NCBI GenBank assembly: GCA_019695345.1
Contig: JAIBAE010000003.1
Coordinates: 62,001-126,000, forward strand
Length of the DNA stretch: 64,000 nt
Reading direction: 5' to 3'
DNA from: Bacteroidota bacterium
Lineage (GTDB): Bacteria > Bacteroidota > Ignavibacteria > Kapaibacteriales > NICIL-2
Shown: positions 44,295-53,718 of the stretch, piece by piece
Layout of the letters: the number at the start of each line of letters is the position of its first letter
Numbering within the stretch: position 1 is the stretch's first letter
Program-made: the position numbers and the translations under genes
The notes under the pieces: generated by a model
What the model was told of the DNA's origin: nothing
The model's input: the letters and a program-made list of their open reading frames with translations, nothing else
Database searches by the model: none

Positions 44295-45791
44295 ATGAAT
44301 ACAACATTTACAACAACCGAAAATTTAGCTATCTCGCACATGCACGTGGGCGATGGCATTGAACCTATTACCGTAATTGGTACGGAAAGAATCCGTAATG
44401 GATTTGACCCCACGTGTTTAGAGCAAGCAATGAACTCGCGTTTGGCACCGGGCGTTACTAACCTTGTGCTGAACCCCGATGCACATGGCGGTTACGGCGC
44501 ACCTGTTGGGTGTGTGCTTGCATCGCCAACACATATTTATCCCGGACCTGTGGGCGTGGATATTAAATGTTCGATGTCGCTGTTGCAAATGGATATTCCC
44601 GAAGAAGAAATGCGCGATAAGAAAATTCGTAGAGCAATCATCAACGCCATTTGCGAACGCACTCCAACAGGTGCAGGTAAGGGGCAACGCTCGGTACGAA
44701 AATCGCGTAGAGTGTCGTCGGCGCTTGGTAAACAGGTTGCAACCGAAGGCGCATCGTTTGGTGTGTGCGAGCAACTTGGCATTCCATACGAATGGGCAAG
44801 CAAATGCGAGGACTCGTTTCATGTTGGGCACAACGGAACTACCGATGCGTTGGCAGAACGTTTAAACGTATTACTCTCAGCCGGACTTTTTGCAAAGTTT
44901 GACGACAAAGTTGAACAGCTTGGTTCGTACGGCGGGGGAAATCACTTTGGCGAATGTGAGATTGTGCGTATTGCCGAGGGCGCACGCGAACGTGCCGTTG
45001 CCGATACCTTTGGTTTAATGGATAAACGTGTTGCGTTTCTATCGCACTGCGGTTCGCGTGGGTTTGGTTACCAACTTGCACAACACCAATTCCAAAAACT
45101 GCAAACACACTTTGCGCAAAACGGATGGGCGTTCCCCGGTAATGATAAAGAGCTTGTTCATGCAGAGCTTGGCACAACGCAGGCAGATGATTATATCAAT
45201 GATATGTCGCTTGGGGCAAACTTTGCAACGGTAAATCACTTGCTTATCAACGCGCTTGTGCTTGAGGCATTCGAGGAAATTCTTCCCGGAACCAAAGGAC
45301 ACTTGGTCTATTTTATCAGCCACAACATTGCGCGTAAGGAACACATCAACAACACCGAAATGTGGGTTCACCGTAAGGGTGCAACACGCGCATTTCCTGC
45401 GCATCATGAAGGGCTACACAATACACCATTTTATGAAACTGGACATCCCATTTTACTTCCGGGAAATCCGCAGGATGGCTCGGCAGTGATGGTTGCAAAC
45501 CCGGGCGCAGTGGAATCGCTGTATAGTGTTAACCACGGTGCGGGCAGAGCAATGGGTCGCCGTGCCGCCGCACGAACGTTGAATCAACAAGAGGTAGATG
45601 CATCGTTCGAGGATAAGGATATTCTTACCAACTGCCGTGCGTACCCCATTGATGAAGCACCCGCGGCATACAAAGATTTTAACGAGGTACTCCGCTCGGT
45701 TGAAGAAGCCGGACTTGCCACACAGGTAGCAAAACTTAAAGCACGTTTTGTTATCAAAGATTCCGATAAAAGCTTACGCGGAGCAGCATAG
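44295..45791 (+). CDS. rtcB: RtcB-family RNA ligase
   Basis: A 498-residue protein with the RtcB metal and guanylate site motifs in order: GPVGVDIKCSM (Asp and Cys), YGGGNHFGECE (His), HCGSRGFGYQ, ISHNIARKEH, HRKGATRAFPAHHEG, and SLYSVNHGAGRAMGRRAA with the His that becomes GMP-linked. It joins 2',3'-cyclic phosphate or 3'-phosphate ends to 5'-OH ends with GTP and Mn2+. It follows the Y RNA cluster and is the last gene of the rsr-type locus. No RtcA cyclase gene is seen. Longer than E. coli RtcB (about 408), closer to archaeal-type lengths. Confidence 0.95.
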   Translation: MNTTFTTTENLAISHMHVGDGIEPITVIGTERIRNGFDPTCLEQAMNSRLAPGVTNLVLNPDAHGGYGAPVGCVLASPTHIYPGPVGVDIKCSMSLLQMDIPEEEMRDKKIRRAIINAICERTPTGAGKGQRSVRKSRRVSSALGKQVATEGASFGVCEQLGIPYEWASKCEDSFHVGHNGTTDALAERLNVLLSAGLFAKFDDKVEQLGSYGGGNHFGECEIVRIAEGARERAVADTFGLMDKRVAFLSHCGSRGFGYQLAQHQFQKLQTHFAQNGWAFPGNDKELVHAELGTTQADDYINDMSLGANFATVNHLLINALVLEAFEEILPGTKGHLVYFISHNIARKEHINNTEMWVHRKGATRAFPAHHEGLHNTPFYETGHPILLPGNPQDGSAVMVANPGAVESLYSVNHGAGRAMGRRAAARTLNQQEVDASFEDKDILTNCRAYPIDEAPAAYKDFNEVLRSVEEAGLATQVAKLKARFVIKDSDKSLRGAA

Positions 45792-45802
45792 TATACGTTC
45801 TT

Positions 45803-45964
45803 GCTCCCGCAGACCGCTCCACGCCTTGCTTACAAGCAGGGCGTTTTTGTTTGCGGGAAATATCCGGCTTCATTCTATACAACGGTTACCGTTTAGCTGT
45901 GGTTCTATCCTGCAAAGCAACGGATTCCTTAAAAACACACCGTTTGGTGCAGTCCGGCGACAGC
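45803..45964. mobile_element. Islet 11: minimal gene-free element
   Basis: The left box starts at 45803 (GCTCCCGCAGACCGCTCC), the right box ends at 45964 (GGTGCAGTCCGGCGACAGC). At 162 bp it is the smallest pair. ATACGTTCTT occurs just outside on both sides (45793-45802 and 45971-45980), possibly a target-site duplication. Confidence 0.6.
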
Positions 45965-46062
45965 AAAAAAATACGTTCTTTGTATCCACACTGCCGTTTA
46001 GTATGTTTGCGGTAGGAAACGCCTTGTTTCCACCCAAAGCAGAAATAAAGAGAATATATATT

Positions 46063-46974
46063 ATGAATCGCACCGTAACGATTATTGGTTTTCCGATGGA
46101 TTTAGGTGCCGGACGGCGTGGCGTTGATATGGGACCGAGTGCCTTACGGATTGCTGATATTGGTGATAAACTAACCCAACTTGGTTATACTGTTGTAGAC
46201 GAAGGCGATGTGCCCGTACGTACACAAGAAGTTCAAACCATTCACGACGCCAAGCTAAAGTATCTGCCCGAAATTACTGTTTCGTGCGCGCGTTTGGCTA
46301 TAGCCACAAAAGCAGCGTTGGATAACGGCTCGTTTCCGTTAATCCTTGGTGGCGATCACTCCATGAGCATTGGCTCGATTGCCGGAGTTGCCGCCCATTG
46401 CCGCGAAAAAGGCAAACGCCTGGGTGTGATGTGGATTGATGCCCATGCCGATATGAACACACCGCAAACAACACCATCGGGGAATATTCACGGAATGCCG
46501 CTATCGGTTTCCATGGGAATTGGCGACGAACATTTGGTAAACCTTATGGACTTTGCGCCAAAGGTAGAACCCAAAAACGTTGCCCTTATTGCCATCCGCT
46601 CGGTTGACCCCGGCGAGAAAGTATTAATAAAAGAACTTGGCGTTATGGCATTCCCTATGCCGGAGATAGATAAACTTGGTGTATATAGCATTATGGAAAA
46701 CGTACTGCATACACTAAAAAATAATGTAGACCATTTACACGTTAGCTTTGACCTTGATAGCGTAGACCCAACCGTTGCCGAGGGCGTTGGAACTCCCGTT
46801 CCCGGCGGGTTATCGTACCGCGAAACGCATCTTATTATGGAGATGATTGCCGAAGCAGGTATTATGGGTTCGCTGGAGGTAGCTGAAGTTAATCCGATTT
46901 TGGACGATAAAAACAGTAGCGCCCGATTTGCCGCCGAAGTAGTGGCTTCAACTATGGGCAAACATATATTATGA
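46063..46974 (+). CDS. Arginase
   Basis: About 303 residues from the ATG at 46063. The ureohydrolase metal motifs are intact: LILGGDHSMSIGS, WIDAHADMNTPQTTPSGNIH, and VSFDLDSVDPTVAEGVGTPV, followed by EVAEVNPILDDKNSSA. The pattern NTPQTTPSGNIHGMPL fits arginase (rocF type) rather than agmatinase. It cleaves arginine to ornithine and urea using two Mn2+. A longer frame starting at 45748 runs through islet 11 and is not real. The next gene overlaps its stop. Confidence 0.93.
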   Translation: MNRTVTIIGFPMDLGAGRRGVDMGPSALRIADIGDKLTQLGYTVVDEGDVPVRTQEVQTIHDAKLKYLPEITVSCARLAIATKAALDNGSFPLILGGDHSMSIGSIAGVAAHCREKGKRLGVMWIDAHADMNTPQTTPSGNIHGMPLSVSMGIGDEHLVNLMDFAPKVEPKNVALIAIRSVDPGEKVLIKELGVMAFPMPEIDKLGVYSIMENVLHTLKNNVDHLHVSFDLDSVDPTVAEGVGTPVPGGLSYRETHLIMEMIAEAGIMGSLEVAEVNPILDDKNSSARFAAEVVASTMGKHIL

Positions 46975-47816
46975 TAGCACTTGCTCGATATTTACCAGGG
47001 AAGAACACGCACACAGTACGGAGATTGAGTTTACACATTTGTATTATGGTAATGCACATTGTAGTATATACCTATTGCAGTGCGCAAGACACCACCAAAA
47101 AAGTAACTACAGTAACCAATGGCAGCGAGTTTGTAATGAATGCACGGCTTGGATTACAACTTGGTATCAGTGCCCCTGATTTTTTTACTACGTATCGAAA
47201 TGTTTTGCGGATTCCTACGTCGCAGTTTACGGTTCCGCTTACATTTGGGGCTGCTGCTAAATTTGCCAAAGGGGATTGGAGCATAGGCATTGACGGGGAA
47301 TACTTTTCTGCCGACGTTAATGATAATGCAACCGTTACCATAAATCCTTTAGATTCCTCTAAAGGGTCTCGCAAGTTTTTAGAGAATATTTCGCTTACGG
47401 CAGTACCTATTATGCTATGTGCAGAGATTGCTCCGGTTAACGCGCAATTTCATACATACATAGGTGCCGCTGCCGGAATAGGATTAGTCTCGTTACAATG
47501 GAAAGAAGAAGTAAGCAGCTCTCTGCAAGGCGATACACGTATAGGCGGAACATTAATAAATGAATCGAAAGTTGTTCCTGCGTTTCGTATATACAGTGGA
47601 ATAGAACTTGGGTACGACAGAGCTAAACGCGGAGTTGACCATTTTGGAAGTTTGATTATTGAAGTACGGTACACATACATGCCATACAACACTACACCCT
47701 TCCAAAAACTTGCGGCACAACAGCCCGGGTTATCCGCATCGCAAGAATTGACAATAGGAGCTAGCGCAGTAAGTGTTCAGATAGGCGTACAGTTTAATCT
47801 TTCTCGGCTGCGCTAA
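46971..47816 (+). CDS. Outer-membrane beta-barrel protein, unknown function
   Basis: The ATG overlaps the arginase stop (ATGA), so translation may be coupled. About 281 residues; a signal-like segment HICIMVMHIVVYTYCSAQ precedes beta-rich repeats (FAKGDWSIGIDGEYFSADVN, FGSLIIEVRYTYMPYN) and a barrel end SVQIGVQFNLSRLR. It resembles PorT-like/OMP_b-brl proteins, but no firm family. A start at 47052 or 47058 is possible. Confidence 0.65.
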   Translation: MIALARYLPGKNTHTVRRLSLHICIMVMHIVVYTYCSAQDTTKKVTTVTNGSEFVMNARLGLQLGISAPDFFTTYRNVLRIPTSQFTVPLTFGAAAKFAKGDWSIGIDGEYFSADVNDNATVTINPLDSSKGSRKFLENISLTAVPIMLCAEIAPVNAQFHTYIGAAAGIGLVSLQWKEEVSSSLQGDTRIGGTLINESKVVPAFRIYSGIELGYDRAKRGVDHFGSLIIEVRYTYMPYNTTPFQKLAAQQPGLSASQELTIGASAVSVQIGVQFNLSRLR

Positions 47817-47862
47817 GAGATATAAATCACTATAGTATTTGTACTATTTAAAGGACACACGT

Positions 47863-48150
47863 ATGAAAACCAACATTACCGCTCGCCATTTTAAGGCACG
47901 TCCGGAACTCACCGAAGCAGTGGAAAACGCCGTGCAACATCTTACACAATACCACGATGGTATTATCAGTACCGATGTTATTCTGGAGAACGGCGATATA
48001 GAACCAACAGTTGAATTTATTGTGCATGTAGGTGGCAAAACTCTGGTAGCAAAAGAATCGTCCGACGATTTCTTTAAATCGTTACACGGCGCAAGCGATA
48101 ACATGATTCGCCAGATTCGTAAACTCAAAACCAAAACCGAAAATCACTAA
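47863..48150 (+). CDS. hpf: Ribosome hibernation promoting factor (short HPF/RaiA family)
   Basis: From the ATG at 47863, behind AAGGAC, the protein has 95 residues: MKTNITARHFKARPELTEAV, ENAVQHLTQYHDGIISTDVI, VEFIVHVGGKTLVAKESSDD, and MIRQIRKLKTK. This is the short-form HPF fold, which binds the decoding site of the small ribosomal subunit in stationary phase. Confidence 0.92.
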   Translation: MKTNITARHFKARPELTEAVENAVQHLTQYHDGIISTDVILENGDIEPTVEFIVHVGGKTLVAKESSDDFFKSLHGASDNMIRQIRKLKTKTENH

Positions 48151-48212
48151 CACCATTAACGTAGTGTATAACGGCTGCTTTGCATATAACAAGGCAGCCG
48201 TTTGTATTTTCT

Positions 48213-48345
48213 GCTATCGCGTGACCGCACCTATCCACAGTTTTATCAACATTTCCACACCGTTGCGGGAAAGTTCAATCTACTAACAGTACTACCCTTT
48301 TAACTGCGAAGCTGTAACGGCCGGAGCCGACCGGGTTGCGGCGCA
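48213..48345. repeat. Left terminal box without clear partner, plus second repeat family
   Basis: GCTATCGCGTGACCGCACC at 48213, then GTTGCGGGAAAGTTCAA as in other left arms. No convincing right box follows before the 48493 gene. At 48316-48345 is CGGAGCCGACCGGGTTGCG, like 12014 and 35515. The 340-bp gap between hpf and the giant gene holds no gene. Confidence 0.5.
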
Positions 48346-48492
48346 GTACAGTTGCTGCGGCAAAGGCGGTTTTACCATTCTATTTTCTTGCGGTTCCGGC
48401 AAAACATGACTTTTATCATAGTATTCTTTTGGCATCGAACCGAAGTTCGTACGCGAGTAATCTTGTTGCACTTCCGGCAGAGGAGAAAACCT

Positions 48493-51400
48493 ATGAAAAC
48501 CCTTCGATTTGTAATAGCAGTATTGTGTATGGTGTATATGCCTGAACAGAGTATTGCTTCAGACCAAACCCCAACAAAAAAGAACATTCAACTTAACCCG
48601 GAGGTATCGCTGTGGAGTAAAAACCTTAGCGGCGCAATGACGGGAAAGCGTGCGTATAACCCGCAGATAATTCAGTCGGGCTCTACAATTCATGTTACGT
48701 GGGTTGCCGATAGCACGTATATCAAACGGTACATAGTGTATATCAGGTCGGTTGATAACGGAGCTACATGGGAACAACCACGGTACGTATATACATATCC
48801 ATCGTACGCAAACGGCGGCTGGAATGATGGCGGAGCAAATTATTACAAGATGGTTGTTCAGGGAACAAGCGTTCACTTTTTTGTAAGCGACTACAACCAA
48901 CGTGGAACGTGGTACGGACGCTTGATGTATATCCGTTCGGTGAATAACGGACTGTCGTTTGAAGCACCGCGCTCGTTGTTCGAGGGGAACGATGCATTCC
49001 ATATTTACAATGTTATGTCGCGCCCTATACCTAACGGTGTGGCGGTAGTATTTCTACATAAATGTAACTGGACAACTGCCGACACGTGTTATTACATGAA
49101 GAGTACAGATAACGGCACTACATTCCAACGCGATACGGTGTACACCACCCCGGCATTTAGTGGCTCGCCCGATGACGTTAAGATTGAAGGAGCATCGGTA
49201 TATGTTCCATTTAGTTGGTCGTACTTTTATTATGGGTTTAACTACGGCGAGCAATGGATTGCAGTTGCGGCAAATGGCGGGAAGTTTATTAAAACAAAAC
49301 TCTCTGTACCGCGCAGTTATAACAACAACAGAGATATGTCGTTAATTACCCTTGCGGAGAATATGCCTTCGCGTGTTGCAGTTGCCGGGCAAAATGTGTA
49401 TGTGCTTGGGTACGATTATCCCGAAAAAGGTGTTGGACGGATGTATATCTCACGCTCGGTAAATGGCGGCACAACGTTCTTACCACCACAAACTGTTACT
49501 ATGGATACAGGTGGTATCGGGATAGACTTTAAGTATGCAACCATTGCCGCCAAAGGGAACTACTTGTATGTGGTGTTTACCGGTGCAGGCAATGCAATGT
49601 ATATGGTTCGTTCTACCGATGGCGGTACTACAATGTTGCCAAAACAAAAACTCACTTCGAGTAACGTGTATTTTACAAGCTTGTTTTCATCGGCTATGTA
49701 CCCACGCTGTATTCCCGACCCAAATGTGGCCGAAGGTTCGAAGGTTCATGTTGTGGGATTCTATGGTTTATATACGTACAGCACCAATGGTGGTGCAACG
49801 TTTAATGGTAATGTACAGTTGTTTCCGTTCTCTTTCCGCGAAGTTGGTTTTGTTGATGCCGTTGTTGATAATCAGTCGGCTATTCATGTTGTAACCAATG
49901 GTGGAGCATTTTACACAACATCAGTAAAAACAGATATTGATATATTCTACCGTAAATACTCTCCAACAGAAACATATCAACAACAAAGCGGTAGTGGAAA
50001 CAGATGTATAACATTAACAAACGACCCCAACCAACAAAAAGCAACTGGCGACCACCAGTATGATTTACTCCAGATACCGTCGTCGGAGTTTAACAACCCC
50101 AATGGTAGCTTTACAGTAGAAGCCCGCTTTAAGCCAACAAGTAAAGATATGTCGTTTCTTGTTGTCATGAAATCTGCTTCATCTACCTGGTGGGAATATG
50201 GTACATATTACATACGCGTTTTAGATGGATGGCTCTATGCAAATGTGGCTACCGATAGCAATGCGCAGTATCATCTTACAAGTAATGCCAAACTGCAACA
50301 AGACAATTGGTATCATGTTGCATTAACCTATAATCAAAAACAAAAAAGCAACAACGTACAACTATATATCAACGGAACGCTACAACAAACAACCACTGTT
50401 AAAGGTAATGTATTGCGTAGTGCCGACCCAATTTTAATGGGTTATATCCTTGATTACAATTACAACGCGCATAGTGTAAATATTGATGAGTTCCGAATTT
50501 GGAACAGAGCTTTAACCGAACAAGAAATACGCGCAGGCATGGAAGGGAATATCAGTACAACAGCCCTTGGATTAACTTCATATTATAAGTTCGACGGCAA
50601 TTTAGCCGATGCAACGGGAAAAGGTTTTCCGGCAATGCCTATGTACAGAGAAGCATTTTCATCAACGAGTGACTCGGTGTTATTTATCTCGCGCATAACC
50701 CCAACCGAAGCAGGAAATACAGGCGATGTAACGGTAACTGTTTTAGGCAGTGGGTTCAGTTCAGCAACAAAGTTTAAACTTCAGAAGTCCGGACAACAAG
50801 ATATAACCGCAAGCGAAGTATATGTTCAGAACTCAAAAGAAGTAAAAGCTGTATTCGACATTCGTGGTACTGTTGTGGGTGATTGGGATATTGTGGCAAG
50901 TAACTCAAAAGAAACAGCAACCCTACAAAAAGCATTAGCAATAAAACAAGGCGAATTACCCGACCCGTGGGTGTATGTTAGCGGACGCAGAATGATATTA
51001 TTAAACAGATGGAACAGTTACACCATTTATCTTGGAAACAAGAGTAACGTTGATGCAACAGGAGTTCCATTCTGGCTTGCCATTACCAACGACCCGCGTA
51101 TTGAAATTGAGTTTGTTGACTTTACTGTAGGTTGGTCCGATGAATCGGTTAAAAACGGATACGATAAACAATTAGCATCGCTCCCTATTTATGTTACTGC
51201 AAACAAAATACAAGGCGAGTCCTTTAATGCAAAAGTGTATCCATTGTATATCTCGCGGATTCCTGCCAATACTACCATTGCTTTACATGTACGTATTAAA
51301 GCAGGAATGAACTTCCGCTTTAAGGCATGGATTAACGAGCCGTATTATCAATCACCGTTTAATGTTGAGTTAGCGCAGTGTTTGATTTCATCGGTTACAG

Positions 51401-52827
51401 AACGATTGGTAGATAACACCGTATCAGCTATCCCTGCTGTAGGTTGTATCTACGAAGCAGGTAAACTTGTGCATAATCCGTTTGATGATTACAAAGGCAA
51501 GAAAGAACGCACTATACTAAGCACTATTCGCGAGTGGAGTGGGGCAGCATTAAAATGCGGAACGTCGTTAACAGGTGCAGGAACTATCGCTACTTTTTTT
51601 GTATCGTTTGTTTCCGACTTGGATAACTACGTAAACGATATTCGCGATTGCCAAAAACGATTCCCACGCAAAAGTAGATTCGATGGCGATGTGGTTGCAG
51701 TTTCCTCGTTCGACCCCAACTCAATTAGCGGGCCGCACGGATACGGAACAGATAACTATACGGCAAAACAAACACCGCATTCTTATACAGTATTCTTCGA
51801 GAACAAAAGTTCTGCTACCGCACCTGCACACGAAGTATTTATTACCGATACACTCGATAAAAACAAATACGACCTTACATCCTTCATGTTTAGCAGTATT
51901 GATATTGGTGATACAACACTCAGCATCATGCCTTCATCTACGTTATCAACCATTGCAGACTTACGCCCAAAACGCAATGTAATGGTAAGGATTCAAGGTT
52001 CTGTTGATAAATCCACAGGCATAATTCGTTGGGTATTCGAGTCGCTCGACCCCGCATCAATGTTACCATCGGAAGACCCAAGCGGCGGGTTTTTGCCACC
52101 AAACATCACGCCACCACAAGGCGAAGGTTCGGTATCATACATAGTAAACGTACGCTCTTCGGTTGCACATAAAGCACAACTTACCAACAGCGCGCAAATT
52201 GTATTCGATGCCAATGCTCCGTTACAAACAAACACGTACTCTACGGTTATAGATGACCGCGCACCAACAAGCCGCGTAAACAATATGGTTATAGTAAACG
52301 ACTCCACTATAATACTTGGTATCACATCATCCGACGACGCATCAGGAATTGTAGATGTAGTAACATACATGTCGGTAAACGATAGCGCATTTGTACCAAT
52401 TACAACTACAACAACAAGTAATGCAGTGTTTACATTTTTCGAGGGCGGTAAAGGAAAGCGATACGAGTTCTTCTCGGTAGCGCGCGATAGCGTAGGCAAC
52501 AAAGAGTCGGTAAAAAACTACGCCGAGCTAACCGATGTGCCTAACCCAACGTACGATGCAACAACAAGTGCAGTTACATCCATTGCACCGAATCCGTGGT
52601 CAAGCGAAACAGTAATAGAATTCACCATAGCCAAACGCGAGCACATCCGTTTAGAATTATACGACCCCCTTGGCAAAGTAGTAAAACAATTAGCAGAAGG
52701 TATGTTTGAAGTTGGTACATACCAGATACATCTACGCGATGAATATCTTCCGCAAGGTGTGTATCAGTGCATCATAAATACACCAACCACCAGAAACGCA
52801 TTAGCAACAATCCGTATTGGCAGGTAA
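48493..52827 (+). CDS. Giant secreted surface protein with BNR-like repeats, LamG domain and T9SS sorting signal
   Basis: The ATG at 48493, with AGGAGA upstream, gives a 1444-residue protein with a signal peptide (LRFVIAVLCMVYMPEQSIAS). Residues of about 50-480 hold several sialidase-like repeats (IRSVDNGATW, IRSVNNGLSF, SRSVNGGTTF, VRSTDGGTT). About 500-700 is a LamG/concanavalin fold (SFTVEARFKP, YINGTLQQTT, IDEFRIWNRALTEQEIRAGM). A TIG-like module (VTVTVLGSGFSSATKF) and DUF11-like repeats follow. The C-terminus SIAPNPWSSETVIEFTIAKR and LPQGVYQCIINT is a type IX sorting domain. No catalytic sialidase residues are evident, so adhesion or glycan binding is likelier. Confidence 0.88.
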   Translation: MKTLRFVIAVLCMVYMPEQSIASDQTPTKKNIQLNPEVSLWSKNLSGAMTGKRAYNPQIIQSGSTIHVTWVADSTYIKRYIVYIRSVDNGATWEQPRYVYTYPSYANGGWNDGGANYYKMVVQGTSVHFFVSDYNQRGTWYGRLMYIRSVNNGLSFEAPRSLFEGNDAFHIYNVMSRPIPNGVAVVFLHKCNWTTADTCYYMKSTDNGTTFQRDTVYTTPAFSGSPDDVKIEGASVYVPFSWSYFYYGFNYGEQWIAVAANGGKFIKTKLSVPRSYNNNRDMSLITLAENMPSRVAVAGQNVYVLGYDYPEKGVGRMYISRSVNGGTTFLPPQTVTMDTGGIGIDFKYATIAAKGNYLYVVFTGAGNAMYMVRSTDGGTTMLPKQKLTSSNVYFTSLFSSAMYPRCIPDPNVAEGSKVHVVGFYGLYTYSTNGGATFNGNVQLFPFSFREVGFVDAVVDNQSAIHVVTNGGAFYTTSVKTDIDIFYRKYSPTETYQQQSGSGNRCITLTNDPNQQKATGDHQYDLLQIPSSEFNNPNGSFTVEARFKPTSKDMSFLVVMKSASSTWWEYGTYYIRVLDGWLYANVATDSNAQYHLTSNAKLQQDNWYHVALTYNQKQKSNNVQLYINGTLQQTTTVKGNVLRSADPILMGYILDYNYNAHSVNIDEFRIWNRALTEQEIRAGMEGNISTTALGLTSYYKFDGNLADATGKGFPAMPMYREAFSSTSDSVLFISRITPTEAGNTGDVTVTVLGSGFSSATKFKLQKSGQQDITASEVYVQNSKEVKAVFDIRGTVVGDWDIVASNSKETATLQKALAIKQGELPDPWVYVSGRRMILLNRWNSYTIYLGNKSNVDATGVPFWLAITNDPRIEIEFVDFTVGWSDESVKNGYDKQLASLPIYVTANKIQGESFNAKVYPLYISRIPANTTIALHVRIKAGMNFRFKAWINEPYYQSPFNVELAQCLISSVTERLVDNTVSAIPAVGCIYEAGKLVHNPFDDYKGKKERTILSTIREWSGAALKCGTSLTGAGTIATFFVSFVSDLDNYVNDIRDCQKRFPRKSRFDGDVVAVSSFDPNSISGPHGYGTDNYTAKQTPHSYTVFFENKSSATAPAHEVFITDTLDKNKYDLTSFMFSSIDIGDTTLSIMPSSTLSTIADLRPKRNVMVRIQGSVDKSTGIIRWVFESLDPASMLPSEDPSGGFLPPNITPPQGEGSVSYIVNVRSSVAHKAQLTNSAQIVFDANAPLQTNTYSTVIDDRAPTSRVNNMVIVNDSTIILGITSSDDASGIVDVVTYMSVNDSAFVPITTTTTSNAVFTFFEGGKGKRYEFFSVARDSVGNKESVKNYAELTDVPNPTYDATTSAVTSIAPNPWSSETVIEFTIAKREHIRLELYDPLGKVVKQLAEGMFEVGTYQIHLRDEYLPQGVYQCIINTPTTRNALATIRIGR

Positions 52828-53084
52828 TATTACATTAACTTGGTTAAGTACACTATCAGCAATGGTAGTGTACTTTTTTATTCTGCTATCGCAAGACCGC
52901 ACCAAATGTTGCACACTAACTTACCCGCACTCTGCGGAGCAGAACGTTTTGCGCGTAACACTCTTTATCGTGAAGGAGTATATAACGTTTTGTAGCTTGG
53001 TGCCGTGCGCTCTTCTCTTTTAATAAATTATACGTGAAAAGCGTGTGGAGTCAATGCGCTGTTAGAAGAAGTTTAAATTGTTCT

Positions 53085-53498
53085 TTATCGGAATATTATC
53101 ACCCCAACTAATATCGCAAGAATGATAAAAACTAAAAGTCCTATGGAAAAAACAATGTCTAACGGACGAACGTGAGGATTCTTTGCTCCAAAGGAAGTGT
53201 CAATCTCATCCGAATGACTTAGCCAAAGAATAAAGTCTCTCTTTTGAATACTGAAGCTTATTGATCGAAATAGTCTATCAACGGAGTAATATAAAAACGG
53301 AACACATAGTTCCCAACAAAGAATGCGATTATCGGGAGATGAGTCTTCCCGCAGTAACATATTTAAAATTCCAGCAAGAAAAAGCGCCACAGAAATTGAC
53401 CACCTTAGTATCGGCTTACTCCATTTCTTTTTTCGCGTATATAGGAAAAAGAAACTTGTCCCAAGGGCTATACAAATTCCTATTGTGCTACTATTCAT
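53085..53498 (-). CDS. Small membrane protein, unknown function (cassette cargo)
   Basis: A 137-residue, AT-rich gene with about three membrane segments (6-20, 32-50 and 112-134) and a soluble stretch between, CVPFLYYSVDRLFRSISFSI. No family recognised. The cassette border GTTAGCA (53522-53516) is 18 bases before its ATG. Low GC and islet position suggest recent acquisition. Confidence 0.6.
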   Translation of the reverse strand: MNSSTIGICIALGTSFFFLYTRKKKWSKPILRWSISVALFLAGILNMLLREDSSPDNRILCWELCVPFLYYSVDRLFRSISFSIQKRDFILWLSHSDEIDTSFGAKNPHVRPLDIVFSIGLLVFIILAILVGVIIFR

Positions 53499-53521
53499 TT
53501 GGTCCTTGAAATGTCTGCTAA

Positions 53522-53618
53522 CTTGTATATAGAAGGAAGTTATTTTTTTGATTACACGTTGCCTTTTATTCTATACTTCTATTTACAAACATAACAACAC
53601 ATCTCTCACGAACAATGG
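53522..53618 (-). repeat. Shared leader before the 53498 gene (attI-like)
   Basis: Minus strand: CCATTGTTCGTGAGAG, TTGTTATGTTTGTAAATAG, AATAAAAGGCAACGTGTAAT, then AACTTCCTTCTATATACAAG at the border. It aligns base for base with the leaders of islets 3 and 6 over most of its length. Confidence 0.55.
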
Positions 53619-53718
53619 TGTTTAGTTGTTGTGGTTCTGTTCCGCAGTGTACGGCGGGCGTATGTAATACGTCCCTACACAAGTGTGGTTTGGTGCGGTC
53701 TGGCGATAGCAACAAAAA

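Larger units (their letters stand above)
52885..53710. mobile_element. Islet 13: one membrane-protein gene between inverted terminal boxes
   Basis: The left box starts at 52885 (GCTATCGCAAGACCGCACC) and the right box ends at 53710 (GGTGCGGTCTGGCGATAGC). The match between ends extends to CACCAAA/TTTGGTG. Minus-strand order: right arm with the hairpin GGCGGGCGTATG..., leader, gene, remnant of an attC-like box (TCTAACAGCGC near 53060), left arm. Confidence 0.65.

Noticed and set aside
7721-45980. Target-site duplications around islets
   Set aside because: Only islets 2 (GTATTTG) and 11 (ATACGTTCTT) show short direct repeats outside the boxes. The others do not, so no consistent duplication can be claimed.
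45748-46062. N-terminal extension of arginase
   Set aside because: The frame overlaps the end of rtcB and runs through islet 11. The family start is at 46063.
46971-47816. Arginase-linked gene as an ornithine or urea enzyme
   Set aside because: Despite start/stop overlap with arginase, the sequence is a signal peptide plus beta-barrel and shows no enzyme motif.
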